Assembly: GCA_018401875.1 (NCBI GenBank)
Contig: JAGYJZ010000004.1
Span: 1-64,000, forward strand
Direction: 5' to 3'
Length of the DNA stretch: 64,000 nt
Source: Salibacteraceae bacterium
Lineage (GTDB): Bacteria > Bacteroidota > Bacteroidia > Flavobacteriales_G > Salibacteraceae
Positions 23,618 to 32,316 of the stretch are shown here, one piece after another; position 1 is the stretch's first letter; each line of letters opens with the position of its first letter. The notes under the pieces are model-generated. The model saw only the letters and a program-made list of their open reading frames with translations. It did not search any database and was not told the origin of the DNA. The position numbers were made by a program, and so were the translations under genes.

Positions 23618-24640
23618 TCAATTCACAGATAATTCTCCTCTTAGATTCGTTGCCATTCTATCGCGCACCCAAGCAGAGTCGCCACTTTGGCCGAGTAAAA
23701 ACATCAATTTCGTTAAGGTGGCTTCCAAGGTCATGTCACCACAACTCACCACGCCTGCTTTCAGCAGACCTACACTGGTTTCGTACTTGCCTTGCTCCAC
23801 ATTGCCCTTTGCGCATTGGGTAACATTTACCATCACCACACCACGCTCAACTGCTTGTTCAATGGCGCGAATCAGCCAAGGATGACGCGGTGCATTGCCC
23901 GACCCAAAAGTGAGTAAAATGATTCCCCTCAACAACGCGTTGCTCAACACCAACTCAACCAATTGCTGGGTAATTCCTGGAAACAACGTCAGCACTGCGA
24001 TGCGGCTGTCGAATCCTTTGTTCAATCCAAACTCTTCTTCTTCAGCACGATACAGTTCATTGAAATCGAAATTCAAGTTTACGCCTGCTTTTGCCAGTGC
24101 TGGATAGTTCGGAGAAATGAAGGCATCGAACGCCTCGGTACTAAATTTTTTCGTGCGATTGCCTCGGTAAAGCATGTCTTCAAAATAGATGGCCACTTCT
24201 TGCAACACGGGCTCGTCATTCATCCGCAAAGTGGCAAATTCTACTGCCGTGATCAAATTTTCGCGCGCATCTGTTCTGATCATTCCAATGGGCAACTGAG
24301 AACCGGTCAAAATCACGGGCTTGGCCAATCCTGAAAACATAAAACTGAGCGCTGAAGCCGTGTATGCCAGCGTATCAGAACCGTGCAAGATCACAAAGCC
24401 ATCGTACTTCTCATAATTTTGCCTCACCATCTCGGCAATGGCCATCCAATGTTCAGGTTCGATGTCTGAGCTGTCTAAAGGCTCGTCAAATGAAATGGAA
24501 TCGAGGCTGGCATCGAGTTTTTTTAACTCAGGCACTTGCTCTAAAACGTGTTTTAGGTTGAATGGGACGAGGGTTTGACGGTCTTCCGACTCGATCATTC
24601 CAATGGTGCCACCGGTATATATTATCAGTATTGAGGTCAC
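23618..24640 (-). CDS. ansA: Type I (cytoplasmic) L-asparaginase
   Basis: A 340-residue enzyme hydrolysing L-asparagine to aspartate and ammonia. The two catalytic threonine motifs are visible: IIYTGGTIGM at residues 5-14 and HGSDTLAYTASALSFM near 93-108. DMTLEATLTKLMFLLGQ near the C-terminus is also conserved. There is no signal peptide, consistent with AnsA. It overlaps the upstream porin gene and the downstream TPR gene by 4 bases each, suggesting translational coupling. Confidence 0.93.
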   Translation of the reverse strand: MTSILIIYTGGTIGMIESEDRQTLVPFNLKHVLEQVPELKKLDASLDSISFDEPLDSSDIEPEHWMAIAEMVRQNYEKYDGFVILHGSDTLAYTASALSFMFSGLAKPVILTGSQLPIGMIRTDARENLITAVEFATLRMNDEPVLQEVAIYFEDMLYRGNRTKKFSTEAFDAFISPNYPALAKAGVNLNFDFNELYRAEEEEFGLNKGFDSRIAVLTLFPGITQQLVELVLSNALLRGIILLTFGSGNAPRHPWLIRAIEQAVERGVVMVNVTQCAKGNVEQGKYETSVGLLKAGVVSCGDMTLEATLTKLMFLLGQSGDSAWVRDRMATNLRGELSVN

Positions 24641-25803
24641 TGCGCGAAGTTGAAGGTTTTATCGAAATAAAATCCAATGGTTGCAAGAACTTGTGTTCTG
24701 CTCACGAGCATTGGATTTAAACCTGCCATACCCGCGTCAAACCCAGCGGGATAACTATACAATGATGCATTTGGGTCAAAGAGTGTTCTGCCTTCAATCC
24801 TCAAAAAACCTTGCTCGCTTGGGCTGTACTCAAAGCTCAGTGTGGCGCCATACACTGTCAAGCCTTCATCCAGCCGCCTTGTGTATGCCAATGAAGAAAT
24901 ACCGTTGACGATGCTGGGTGCAATCCTTCTGCTGTTGATCGATTGCGGATCGTAAAACATCTCGCCCCGAAAGGCAACTGCAAACACCTCACTCACGTGA
25001 TACTTGGCTGTGGCCAATCCTGCGATCAGCGGACCTGGCAACCAATCTTGATTAGTCCGCCAAGCGTTTGAAAAAGCAACGTCAGCTCCGAGTTGCAGCT
25101 CCAACTTTTTAAATGTCAGGTTCGAATAAATGTTTTGATAGACCAAATAGTCGTCTCTTCCGAGCCCGACATTCTCTTGCCCGAGCATGGCGGAATAACT
25201 GGTGTACACCTTGTCATTCCACTTTTTTGAAACGAGCCAACCGAAGGTTTTAAACCCATTGTTGTCGATGTGCAAGTTGTAACCGTTGATCGCGTGTGCT
25301 TCGAAATGCCAATCGCTTTTGGTGTCGTAGCTGAGTCGTGCCCCGCTTTGGTAAAACGGCCCATAAAACGTTCCCAATGAAATAATGCTCATCATATTAT
25401 CCTTCGGCAAGAAGCTTTCCGTGCCTACATGCGTCTTGAAAAACCCCACATCAAGCCATAGTCGCTTTGCCAGCCGCACACCTGCGTTCGCCTCTTGAAC
25501 AAACCGATAATTATTGGCCCATGTAATCGCTGGAATATCACCAAAATGAAACGTAGCCACTCCGCGCACCCTGTCTGATTCATAAGCCGCAGTAAATTGT
25601 GCCACGTTCAATCCAAAGTTGTTGTGAAACGCCCCGATGCAATCGTGCTGCTGCTGTGCCACTTCATTGCCATTCGAATACCACGAATAATATCCATCGG
25701 CATAGGCACCAAGCGTTAAGGTAGAAGTGTCGCTTTTTTCGGGCGCCTGAGCCGAAGCATTAATCGTCCATAAAAGAAGGATAAGAAGGTGAATCTTCTT
25801 CAT
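24637..25803 (-). CDS. Outer-membrane beta-barrel (porin-like) protein
   Basis: A 388-residue protein with signal peptide (1-19, ending ASA/QA) and a long series of alternating amphipathic strands with aromatic ends, closing in FYFDKTFNFAQ with Phe near the terminus as in outer-membrane barrels. The layout fits the Bacteroidota 'putative porin / outer membrane beta-barrel' families. Substrate is unknown. Its start overlaps the 3' end of tatD by 44 bases, an unusually long same-strand overlap, and its stop overlaps ansA by 4. Confidence 0.75.
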   Translation of the reverse strand: MKKIHLLILLLWTINASAQAPEKSDTSTLTLGAYADGYYSWYSNGNEVAQQQHDCIGAFHNNFGLNVAQFTAAYESDRVRGVATFHFGDIPAITWANNYRFVQEANAGVRLAKRLWLDVGFFKTHVGTESFLPKDNMMSIISLGTFYGPFYQSGARLSYDTKSDWHFEAHAINGYNLHIDNNGFKTFGWLVSKKWNDKVYTSYSAMLGQENVGLGRDDYLVYQNIYSNLTFKKLELQLGADVAFSNAWRTNQDWLPGPLIAGLATAKYHVSEVFAVAFRGEMFYDPQSINSRRIAPSIVNGISSLAYTRRLDEGLTVYGATLSFEYSPSEQGFLRIEGRTLFDPNASLYSYPAGFDAGMAGLNPMLVSRTQVLATIGFYFDKTFNFAQ

Positions 25804-26587
25804 GATGGGGTAGGTTTAGTTTGAATAGGTCGATGCTGTTTTGGGTGGTGGCTGCTTCAATTTCCTCAGTGGTTGTTCGATAACATTCTGCCAATTTTTG
25901 AGCGACCAAGGCCGCATACGCAGGTTCGTTTCGATTGCCGCGATGTGGCGCTGGAGCAAGATAAGGCGCATCTGTTTCGATGATTAAGTGCGAAAGGTCT
26001 ATTTCGGAAATGAACTGATCAATCTTGCCATTCTTAAACGTCACCACTCCGCCAATTCCCAGCTTAAACGTTCCGTAATCGAGAATACGCTGTGCCTGCT
26101 GTTGATCGCCTGTAAAACAATGAAATACGCCCCTCAGCCGATCGTCATGCACGCGATCGAGCACTTCAAATACCTCATCAAACGCATCGCGAACGTGAAT
26201 AACGATGGGAAGGTTGAGCGCCTTTGCCCACTCGATTTGCATTTCGAAAGCTTGCACTTGAATGTGCAAGGTGGATTTATCCCAATATAAGTCGAGGCCG
26301 ATTTCGCCCACCGCCCAATACTTGCGCACAGGCAGAAACAAATGACGCTTGATTTCTTCGAGTTGAGTCATGAAATCTTCCTTCACCGAGCACGGATGCA
26401 AACCCATCATCGGAAAGGCATGGTCGGGCAATCGATCTTGCACGCGGTGCATCAATGCGATGCTTTCCACATCCACATTGGGCATTAAAAAGTAACGCAC
26501 GCCTGCCGTGCGCGCGCGCTCGATCATCTCAGAGAAGTCATCCTCAAATTCCGGTAGATAGATATGGGTATGGCTGTCTATCAGCAT
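25760..26587 (-). CDS. tatD: TatD-family metal-dependent hydrolase
   Basis: A 275-residue TIM-barrel hydrolase. Metal ligands are visible in order: SHTHIY near the N-terminus, GEIGLDLYWD (Glu about 98), IVIHVRDAF, FHCFTGDQQQ and ETDAPYLAP (Asp about 208). Family members are 3'-5' DNA/RNA exonucleases or amidohydrolases in the cytoplasm. It is the first gene of the five-gene minus-strand series. A -7 box TACATTTG lies four bases before its ATG. The last 14 codons overlap the porin start. Confidence 0.92.
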   Translation of the reverse strand: MLIDSHTHIYLPEFEDDFSEMIERARTAGVRYFLMPNVDVESIALMHRVQDRLPDHAFPMMGLHPCSVKEDFMTQLEEIKRHLFLPVRKYWAVGEIGLDLYWDKSTLHIQVQAFEMQIEWAKALNLPIVIHVRDAFDEVFEVLDRVHDDRLRGVFHCFTGDQQQAQRILDYGTFKLGIGGVVTFKNGKIDQFISEIDLSHLIIETDAPYLAPAPHRGNRNEPAYAALVAQKLAECYRTTTEEIEAATTQNSIDLFKLNLPHHEEDSPSYPSFMDD

Positions 26588-26591
26588 GTTT

Positions 26592-26599
26592 CAAATGTA
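26592..26599 (-). promoter_or_regulatory. -7 box TACATTTG of tatD
   Basis: TACATTTG on the minus strand matches TAnnTTTG exactly and is followed by GAAA and the tatD ATG, giving a leaderless or nearly leaderless transcript. Confidence 0.5.
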
Positions 26600-26680
26600 A
26601 TGGGAATGCCAATGCCACACAAAGCACTTTTTTACGTCTGCTCAACTTCATTCAATCAAATTCGTGACCTTCGCCTTCCG

Positions 26681-27652
26681 ATGGAAGTTACCAAAATACT
26701 CATAGTTCGTTTCAGCTCTATTGGCGATATTGTGCTCACCACGCCCATCATTCGCGCATTGAAAACCCAGCTCGATGGTGAGGTTGAGGTTGACTTCATC
26801 ACCAAAAAAGTGCACGCCTCGATCTTGGATGAAAACCCCTACATCAGCCGCGTCATCACCATCGAAAAACACGTGAGTGAAGTGTCAGAAGCACTCAAGC
26901 GAAAGCGGTATGATTATGTGGTTGACTTGCACAGCAACCTGCGCTCGCGGCAAGTGAAACGAGCGTGCAAATCGTTGTCATTTACACTCGAAAAACGCAA
27001 TGTTGCCAAGTGGATTTACGTCAACACAAAAAAGGAAATCTTACCCATCGGGCATGTGGTTGAGCGAAGCTTTCATGCGCTGAAAGGCCTCGGAATTGAA
27101 GATGACGGAAAAGGACTGGACTATTTCATTCCAGCGAAATCGAAGGTGGATTTGAGCACACTTCCTGAATCCGTGCGAAGCGGTTATATCAGCTATGCCA
27201 TTGGCGGAAAAATGAAAGGTAAAATACTTCCTACGGAGAAGATCATTGCCATTTGCAAGGCGATTGAAAAGCCAGTGGTTTTATTAGGTGGCCCTGAAGA
27301 CCGTGCTGTGGGGGACGCTGTTTTCAACGCCTGCGGCAAGCGGGTTTTTAATGCCTGTGGTGCCTTCAGTCTGCAGCAATCAGCGAGTATTTTGCAGCAA
27401 TCGGAAAAAGTAATTACGCACGACACTGGACTCATGCACATTGCATCGGCATTGAAAAAGCCTGTGATTTCGTTATGGCTCGCAACCACACCCCAAATCG
27501 GATTTTCTCCGTGGCAGCCTGGCGAAGGCTCGGTGATGATTGAAGCCGATTGCAAGAAACGCCCCACGAGCAAACTGGGAAACCGAGGTTACCAAGATGG
27601 TTGCGTGTTTAATGTGGATGTGGAAGCGGTTGTGAAAGCGGTGAACGAATGA
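26681..27652 (+). CDS. GT9-family (heptosyltransferase-like) glycosyltransferase
   Basis: A protein of about 323 residues with GT9 signatures: KILIVRFSSIGDIVLTTPI at the N-terminus, VVDLHSNLRSRQVKRAC, VVLLGGPEDRAVGD and THDTGLMHIASALKKPVISLW in the donor-binding domain. Members transfer heptose or related sugars to lipopolysaccharide core. I chose the ATG at 26681; the upstream 39 codons show no conservation to GT9. Its end overlaps the next gene as ATGA. Confidence 0.9.
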   Translation: MEVTKILIVRFSSIGDIVLTTPIIRALKTQLDGEVEVDFITKKVHASILDENPYISRVITIEKHVSEVSEALKRKRYDYVVDLHSNLRSRQVKRACKSLSFTLEKRNVAKWIYVNTKKEILPIGHVVERSFHALKGLGIEDDGKGLDYFIPAKSKVDLSTLPESVRSGYISYAIGGKMKGKILPTEKIIAICKAIEKPVVLLGGPEDRAVGDAVFNACGKRVFNACGAFSLQQSASILQQSEKVITHDTGLMHIASALKKPVISLWLATTPQIGFSPWQPGEGSVMIEADCKKRPTSKLGNRGYQDGCVFNVDVEAVVKAVNE

Positions 27653-28734
27653 AAAGCGTGTGGCTTATCTCATTATTGATTTTGATTCCATGGTTTGCTA
27701 AAAATCAACCTGCAACAATAATCGTTGCAGATGCTGAGAGTCAGACTCCTATTTCATTTGCCTACATTATAAACACAACTCAATTTACAGGAAATGTCAC
27801 AGATTACGATGGAAAATGCTCCATTGAAATTCTTGACAATCAGCACAGCTACAAATTTTCATGCCTTGGTTACCAAAGTCTATTTATAACTGGAACAACG
27901 CTTTTAAATTCAGATACCATATTCCTTACAAGGCAAGTAAAGCAGCTCAATGAAGTAGTCGTGAACGGGAAAAGCATTTCACCCGAAAAGCGACTGAAAT
28001 TAGCGTATCGCACATTTAAAAAACAAGACAACACACAGAGAAAAGTATTTATAGGATTCTATGAGGAAGAAGTAATCGACACAAGCCATATTCATGAATT
28101 GCAGTGTGTTTTCGTGATGACTAACTACGATAACCACCATAAATTTAACCTACTAAACTTAATGGACTTTAGTGCGGAATTTGTGCTTTTAGGAATTCGA
28201 ATGAACAAGCATAGAGAAAATCCTTGCGCCATTAATGGGCTTAGATGGGTTGCCGATGGCAATACCGTACCCAGTATGTTGGGTCAGCAAAAATTGAAAA
28301 ATAGGGTGATTCAAGATAGCATTAGTCAGGATGGTGACAACCTGATCTATTGGTTGACAGTTTTAGATAAAAATCGACTTCCAAAAATTCATATGGCCAT
28401 AGATGATCATTTTCGTTTTCGATACCTCGAAAGCATTACAGGCTTCTGCTCTAAAATGGTGTTTGATCCCGCTGTATCTTTTCAATACCCTATGTATGCT
28501 TATGCTTATGTTCCTGTTATTGAGCGCACGGAAAAAGGCAAAAAGGTTAAACGTCCTGAATGCTTCTACAGAATGTTGTTGCTTGAAGAGTTAGAACATG
28601 CTGTATACCCAGAAAATGACCAAATGCCAGGTGAAAAACTTTATGACAAGGAATCGAAAAGCATGTGGAAGCAAACGGCTATCCAGAAGGATTTTTCATG
28701 GGATAAATATGAAAACGTTGTATTAAGTGATTAA
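27649..28734 (+). CDS. Exported CarboxypepD_reg-like protein
   Basis: A 361-residue exported protein. After a signal peptide (about 1-20), residues 22-100 form a carboxypeptidase-regulatory-like (DUF4480/CarboxypepD_reg) beta-sandwich (ISFAYIIN, VTDYDGKCSIEI, FSCLGYQS, LNEVVVNGKS). The rest resembles the C-terminal region seen in many Bacteroidota proteins of this type and has no recognised catalytic site. Translation is coupled to the GT9 gene by ATGA. From here to about 31.9 kb the DNA looks more AT-rich than the flanks. Confidence 0.7.
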   Translation: MKSVWLISLLILIPWFAKNQPATIIVADAESQTPISFAYIINTTQFTGNVTDYDGKCSIEILDNQHSYKFSCLGYQSLFITGTTLLNSDTIFLTRQVKQLNEVVVNGKSISPEKRLKLAYRTFKKQDNTQRKVFIGFYEEEVIDTSHIHELQCVFVMTNYDNHHKFNLLNLMDFSAEFVLLGIRMNKHRENPCAINGLRWVADGNTVPSMLGQQKLKNRVIQDSISQDGDNLIYWLTVLDKNRLPKIHMAIDDHFRFRYLESITGFCSKMVFDPAVSFQYPMYAYAYVPVIERTEKGKKVKRPECFYRMLLLEELEHAVYPENDQMPGEKLYDKESKSMWKQTAIQKDFSWDKYENVVLSD

Positions 28735-28808
28735 TAGCTAAGTTTATAACTTGTAATCGGTTCACTCAAATCGATTGGAAAAGAGCATTCAGCGTTTGTT
28801 GAAATCAA

Positions 28809-29972
28809 ATGATGTCTTTCATTCTAAAGCATAGTAATTTGTCCCTAGCGTCTTTAAAACATTCCTCGTTTAATAGATATTTTTTATTTTATCTACCTGT
28901 ATTCTTTATCGCGTGCAGCGCTGAAAACTCTCATGACTTCAATCTTAAATTTTCAAAATCACTATCCTTTCCTTTAGATACGCTTTCTTCTCGATCCGCA
29001 TTTGAATTTCTCGAAATGGAAGATAAAGCCGTTTTTGTATGGGTCAATTCCGAATCATCTTCGATTAAAATTAACAGTGTATTTGATAAATCCATCGATT
29101 CAACGATTTACCTAAAACACTTTGAAAAAAGAAGCTATTCTTGCTGGGCAGCCCCGAAAACTGGGATTTTTATTACTGGACTGGGATTACTTGATGGCTC
29201 TGATAACTTATTGATGAAAGAGCACGGAAACAACAAACTTATTGAAGTGAGACATGATAGTGCCGTTGCTTTTGATGTCGGAGCCAAGGACAAAGAATTA
29301 AGTACAACATACAGTAAAATAAACCATGACGGTGATTATTTACTGATTAATGTTCGTGGTGGTAAGGAGTTTTATTCCCATTCTGTGTTGCTTGTTAAGA
29401 ATTTTGGGAGTCGCGATCAAACTTCTGAGCTTCTCCATCCATTTCCCAACCTTGATTTCACACGTAACCCCTATTTGACAATTCCTTCATCTGTAATTGT
29501 CCATGATAAAGTTTATACATCATTCGCATATGAGGATTCAATTCATGTATATGACATAACCAATGGAATAAATCACAAAGTAGAGGCAAAAACAGATTCT
29601 GCTCTCAACATCAAAAAGCTGAAAGAGAATGAGCACATCAATGATCGCGTGCAATTTGTAAATGATGATGAATACTACACCTTTTTGATTTATGATGAAT
29701 TTAGAGATTTGTTCTACCGAATAGCAGTGCTACGAGGCGAAAAGGTTTTAGACGACCTTCCATCAACATGGTCGCACAAGCCATGGAAGCTTCTTGTGTT
29801 CAATTCTAAATTCCAAAAACTTAAAGAAATTGATTTCACCGGTTTCGATTATTGGTATCGAGAAGTATATCCTACGAGGGAAGGACTGATCATTGGGAAA
29901 AATTTTATGGAGGATTTCATCCATAAGTTCGACAGCCTAAAATTTGACCTCTACGAAATAAACGTCAACTAA
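28809..29972 (+). CDS. Lipoprotein, DUF4221-like beta-propeller (copy 1)
   Basis: A 387-residue predicted lipoprotein with lipobox FFIACSAENS at about residue 36; an internal Met may be the real start. The body is rich in beta strands with repeated blade-like units and ends in LIIGKNFMEDFIHKFDSL and FDLYEI. It is a paralogue of the protein at 30708-31886 (shared RGGKEFYS/RGGKDFFS, HKPWKLLVFN and DFTGFD). The DUF4221 / six-bladed propeller assignment is tentative. A decayed copy of an alkyltransferase-like gene end lies directly downstream. Confidence 0.6.
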   Translation: MMSFILKHSNLSLASLKHSSFNRYFLFYLPVFFIACSAENSHDFNLKFSKSLSFPLDTLSSRSAFEFLEMEDKAVFVWVNSESSSIKINSVFDKSIDSTIYLKHFEKRSYSCWAAPKTGIFITGLGLLDGSDNLLMKEHGNNKLIEVRHDSAVAFDVGAKDKELSTTYSKINHDGDYLLINVRGGKEFYSHSVLLVKNFGSRDQTSELLHPFPNLDFTRNPYLTIPSSVIVHDKVYTSFAYEDSIHVYDITNGINHKVEAKTDSALNIKKLKENEHINDRVQFVNDDEYYTFLIYDEFRDLFYRIAVLRGEKVLDDLPSTWSHKPWKLLVFNSKFQKLKEIDFTGFDYWYREVYPTREGLIIGKNFMEDFIHKFDSLKFDLYEINVN

Positions 29973-29974
29973 AC

Positions 29975-30097
29975 CTAGTCAAGTTCTATCTCAACGCTCG
30001 GATCCCAAAACAACCTTCGAAACTCCTTCACTTTATCCTTTTCCAAGGCAATTATTTGATCTTAAAGCAATTGCTATATTGTAAAAGACGTTTCAAA
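29975..30097 (-). pseudogene. 3' remnant of the alkyltransferase-like (ATL) gene
   Basis: The minus strand encodes KEFRRLFWDPSVEIELD followed by a stop, nearly identical to KEYRRLFWDPSVEVELD at the end of the intact ATL gene at 31889-32224. Further upstream FETSFTI and QLL match the ATL segment FKTPFAMEQLL, but in-frame stops interrupt it. The position, directly behind a paralogous lipoprotein gene, mirrors the intact pair, so a segment carrying both was duplicated in tandem and the ATL part has decayed. Confidence 0.9.
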
Positions 30098-30202
30098 CAT
30101 TCAACTCAAAATTTAGCAGGCTGTTAATCAGAATATTAAGATAAATAATTTGGATTTCTTGTTATATTTATATGTATGCAGCTAACCAAAAACTATTTAA
30201 TT

Positions 30203-30727
30203 ATGAAAAAGCTAGGATTTTTACTGCTTATTGCTGCGTTTATGACAACAGCATGCAGCAAAGAAGAGGTTGTTACAAACCTCGAACAAGAAACAACGGA
30301 AGTAAGTCAAAACACGACTAATGAGAGTTCAACAACACCAAATAAAGGCGAGAATGTTGTAGAAATCACTTCTACTTTTTGCACGTATTGTCAATATTGG
30401 GATGGCCAAGATTGTGGAACTTGCACGAGCGATTGCGATTGTTCTGCGCCCATCGATATTATTGGCAGCGTTGTTTCAAATGCAGCAAATGAACTCGAAG
30501 TGGCTATTAATGACGATGAGGTTCACGAGTTCTTCGCTGCCGATAATGAATCAACTTATGAACTTCTTTTTCCTGACATTTGTGGTGTTCTATTATCAGA
30601 CCTTCAAGATCAGACAACGACCCTTAAAATTGTCGAATTCAATTCTTCAACTGCCCAATATCGTGTTATTGACAAAAGCACTGGTGTGAATCCTAACTAT
30701 TCAAGTAGTGAATTGGATTGTGAGTAG
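30203..30727 (+). CDS. Small Cys-rich lipoprotein
   Basis: A protein of about 174 residues with a clear lipoprotein signal (MKKLGFLLLIAAFMTTACSK, lipidated Cys at 18). A Ser/Thr/Asn-rich linker follows, then a Cys cluster FCTYCQYWDGQDCGTC and CDCSA with seven Cys within about 27 residues, then a mixed domain of about 90 residues. The Cys cluster could be disulfide-bonded or bind metal. I do not recognise the family. I chose the start at 30203, not the upstream ATG at 30176. It lies between the two lipoprotein paralogues and ends just before a strong terminator. Confidence 0.65.
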   Translation: MKKLGFLLLIAAFMTTACSKEEVVTNLEQETTEVSQNTTNESSTTPNKGENVVEITSTFCTYCQYWDGQDCGTCTSDCDCSAPIDIIGSVVSNAANELEVAINDDEVHEFFAADNESTYELLFPDICGVLLSDLQDQTTTLKIVEFNSSTAQYRVIDKSTGVNPNYSSSELDCE

Positions 30728-31886
30728 GCACTATTCAAATAAAGCAAAAACAGGAGGTCATTCTCCTGTTTTTGCTTTACGTTTTGTAATTATTACCTCA
30801 ATTATACTTATTCAAAATTCATGCAAGGAAGCACAAACTAATAACCCAACAATCGATTTTTCGATAAACCGCCTAGTAATAAACCCCTTGAGTTCAGAGC
30901 AGTCAATAACAACCAAGCGTATCATTGAATTGGACGGGAAGTCGTTGTTGGTCTATTTTGATCGGAATACATCTACTGTGCATTTGAAAAGCTTGTACGA
31001 TAATTCGGTTGACTCGATGATCATTCCAGAAATTGAACAAGTTGCCCAATACAAATGTTGGTCAGCTCCAGAAAGTGGAATTTTCTTTACCAATTTTCTA
31101 GTGGTTGATTCTACCGGGTGCTTTCTCGGTACAGAGTATCAAACAAATCGAATTGTTCAAATCTGCAAGGATTCTTTAAAACCAATAGAAGTAGACATAT
31201 CGGATAAATCTATCTCCACAACTTATTCATCAATTCAGTATGATGGCAATAAAACACTCATTCCTATTAGGGGTGGTAAAGACTTTTTCTCTTACAGTGT
31301 AGCGTTAGTTGAAGGACTAGGAACAAGCCAACAACAAAGTCAATTTCATCATCCGTATCCTAATTCAAAATTATTACGTGATCCATATTTAACACAAACC
31401 TCATCTATACTAGCTTATGATAGGATCTACACCTCTTTTGCTTTTGATGACTCACTGCATATAACCGATCTTGAAACTGGCAAGTTTTGGAAGATGAAGG
31501 CCGCAACAGCTCAACAACTCAAATTTCAGGTAAACGAGAATTTGGAACCAATTTCAGATAGAGTGGAACACATACGAAAAATCGAATACTACTCGCACCT
31601 CATTCATGATCCTTATCGTGAACTATTTTATCGTGTAGCAGTAGTGACTTCCGATACAGTTTTGGGAGGTATTCAGCCGACATGGTTTCACAAACCTTGG
31701 AAACTACTCGTTTTTAACAACGACCTTCAAAAATTGAAAGAAGTTGATTTTACAGGGTTCGACAATTGCTACAGAGAAGTCTTGGTAAGTCGAGAAGGGT
31801 TATACCTAGGTAAGAACTTCATAGAGGATTATACATTCCTCTTCGACACCTTAAAATTTGACCTCTTCGAAATAACCGTCAACTAA
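30708..31886 (+). CDS. Lipoprotein, DUF4221-like beta-propeller (copy 2)
   Basis: A protein of up to 392 residues and paralogue of the 28809-29972 protein over its whole length. A hydrophobic stretch LRFVIITSIILIQNSC marks the lipoprotein signal (Cys about 39). The annotated GTG start overlaps the preceding gene by 20 bases; a second GTG at 30720 is possible. The N-terminal part of the signal is encoded by a 16-bp-stem terminator hairpin (30741-30778). Translation and transcription starts are therefore uncertain. Function unknown. Confidence 0.6.
   Translation: MNWIVSRHYSNKAKTGGHSPVFALRFVIITSIILIQNSCKEAQTNNPTIDFSINRLVINPLSSEQSITTKRIIELDGKSLLVYFDRNTSTVHLKSLYDNSVDSMIIPEIEQVAQYKCWSAPESGIFFTNFLVVDSTGCFLGTEYQTNRIVQICKDSLKPIEVDISDKSISTTYSSIQYDGNKTLIPIRGGKDFFSYSVALVEGLGTSQQQSQFHHPYPNSKLLRDPYLTQTSSILAYDRIYTSFAFDDSLHITDLETGKFWKMKAATAQQLKFQVNENLEPISDRVEHIRKIEYYSHLIHDPYRELFYRVAVVTSDTVLGGIQPTWFHKPWKLLVFNNDLQKLKEVDFTGFDNCYREVLVSREGLYLGKNFIEDYTFLFDTLKFDLFEITVN
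30741..30778 (+). terminator. 16-bp perfect hairpin inside the next reading frame
   Basis: AAAGCAAAAACAGGAG pairs perfectly with CTCCTGTTTTTGCTTT around GTCATT. It follows the stop of the Cys-rich lipoprotein gene by 13 bases and acts as its likely terminator, yet lies within the beginning of the downstream frame. Confidence 0.8.
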
Positions 31887-31888
31887 TC

Positions 31889-32224
31889 TTAGTCTAGTTC
31901 TACCTCAACACTCGGGTCCCAAAACAACCTTCTATACTCCTTGACTTTATCGTTTTCGACAGTAACTCCCTCCGATTCGAGCAATTGCTCCATCGCAAAA
32001 GGCGTTTTGAAATGCATTTTACCGGTCAATAAACCTTGACTGTTCACCACGCGATGCGCGGGAACGGGCGGCTGCTGATGGTGCGCATTGTTCATCGCCC
32101 AACCCACCATGCGGGCAGACCGCGGTGCGCCCAAGTATTTGCCAATGGAGCCATAGCTGGTAACGCGTCCGTGTGGAATTAAGCGCACAACCTGATACAC
32201 CTGATCAAAAAAATCTTTTTCCAT
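31889..32224 (-). CDS. Alkyltransferase-like (ATL/MGMT-family) protein
   Basis: A protein of about 111 residues from the MGMT DNA-binding domain. VVRLIPHGRVTSYGSIGKYLG and RMVGWAMNNAHH are typical. The alkyl-acceptor motif PCHRV reads PAHRVV, so the acceptor Cys is replaced by Ala, which makes this an ATL: it binds O6-alkylguanine DNA and flags it for nucleotide excision repair rather than transferring the alkyl group. I chose the ATG at 32224, preceded by a -7 box TAACTTTG. Its 3' end is duplicated as a remnant near 30.0 kb. Confidence 0.9.
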   Translation of the reverse strand: MEKDFFDQVYQVVRLIPHGRVTSYGSIGKYLGAPRSARMVGWAMNNAHHQQPPVPAHRVVNSQGLLTGKMHFKTPFAMEQLLESEGVTVENDKVKEYRRLFWDPSVEVELD

Positions 32225-32230
32225 GCATCG

Positions 32231-32238
32231 CAAAGTTA
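32231..32238 (-). promoter_or_regulatory. -7 box TAACTTTG of the ATL gene
   Basis: TAACTTTG on the minus strand matches TAnnTTTG exactly and ends 6 bases before the ATL ATG. It lies in the divergent region shared with the DUF5916 gene. Confidence 0.5.
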
Positions 32239-32304
32239 AAGGGCACTGTCTGTCACCTATTCCATCTTTTAAAATATCTCTTAAAAAGAAACTATTGTTC
32301 CACA

Positions 32305-32312
32305 TACTTTCG
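32305..32312 (+). promoter_or_regulatory. Candidate -7 box TACTTTCG of the DUF5916 gene
   Basis: TACTTTCG differs from TAnnTTTG at one place and is followed by CGCC and the ATG at 32317. Spacing is as in rbfA and tex. Confidence 0.4.
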
Positions 32313-32316
32313 CGCC

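Noticed and set aside
31889-32224. Active O6-methylguanine methyltransferase
   Set aside because: The acceptor Cys of PCHRV is Ala here (PAHRV), so alkyl transfer is not expected.
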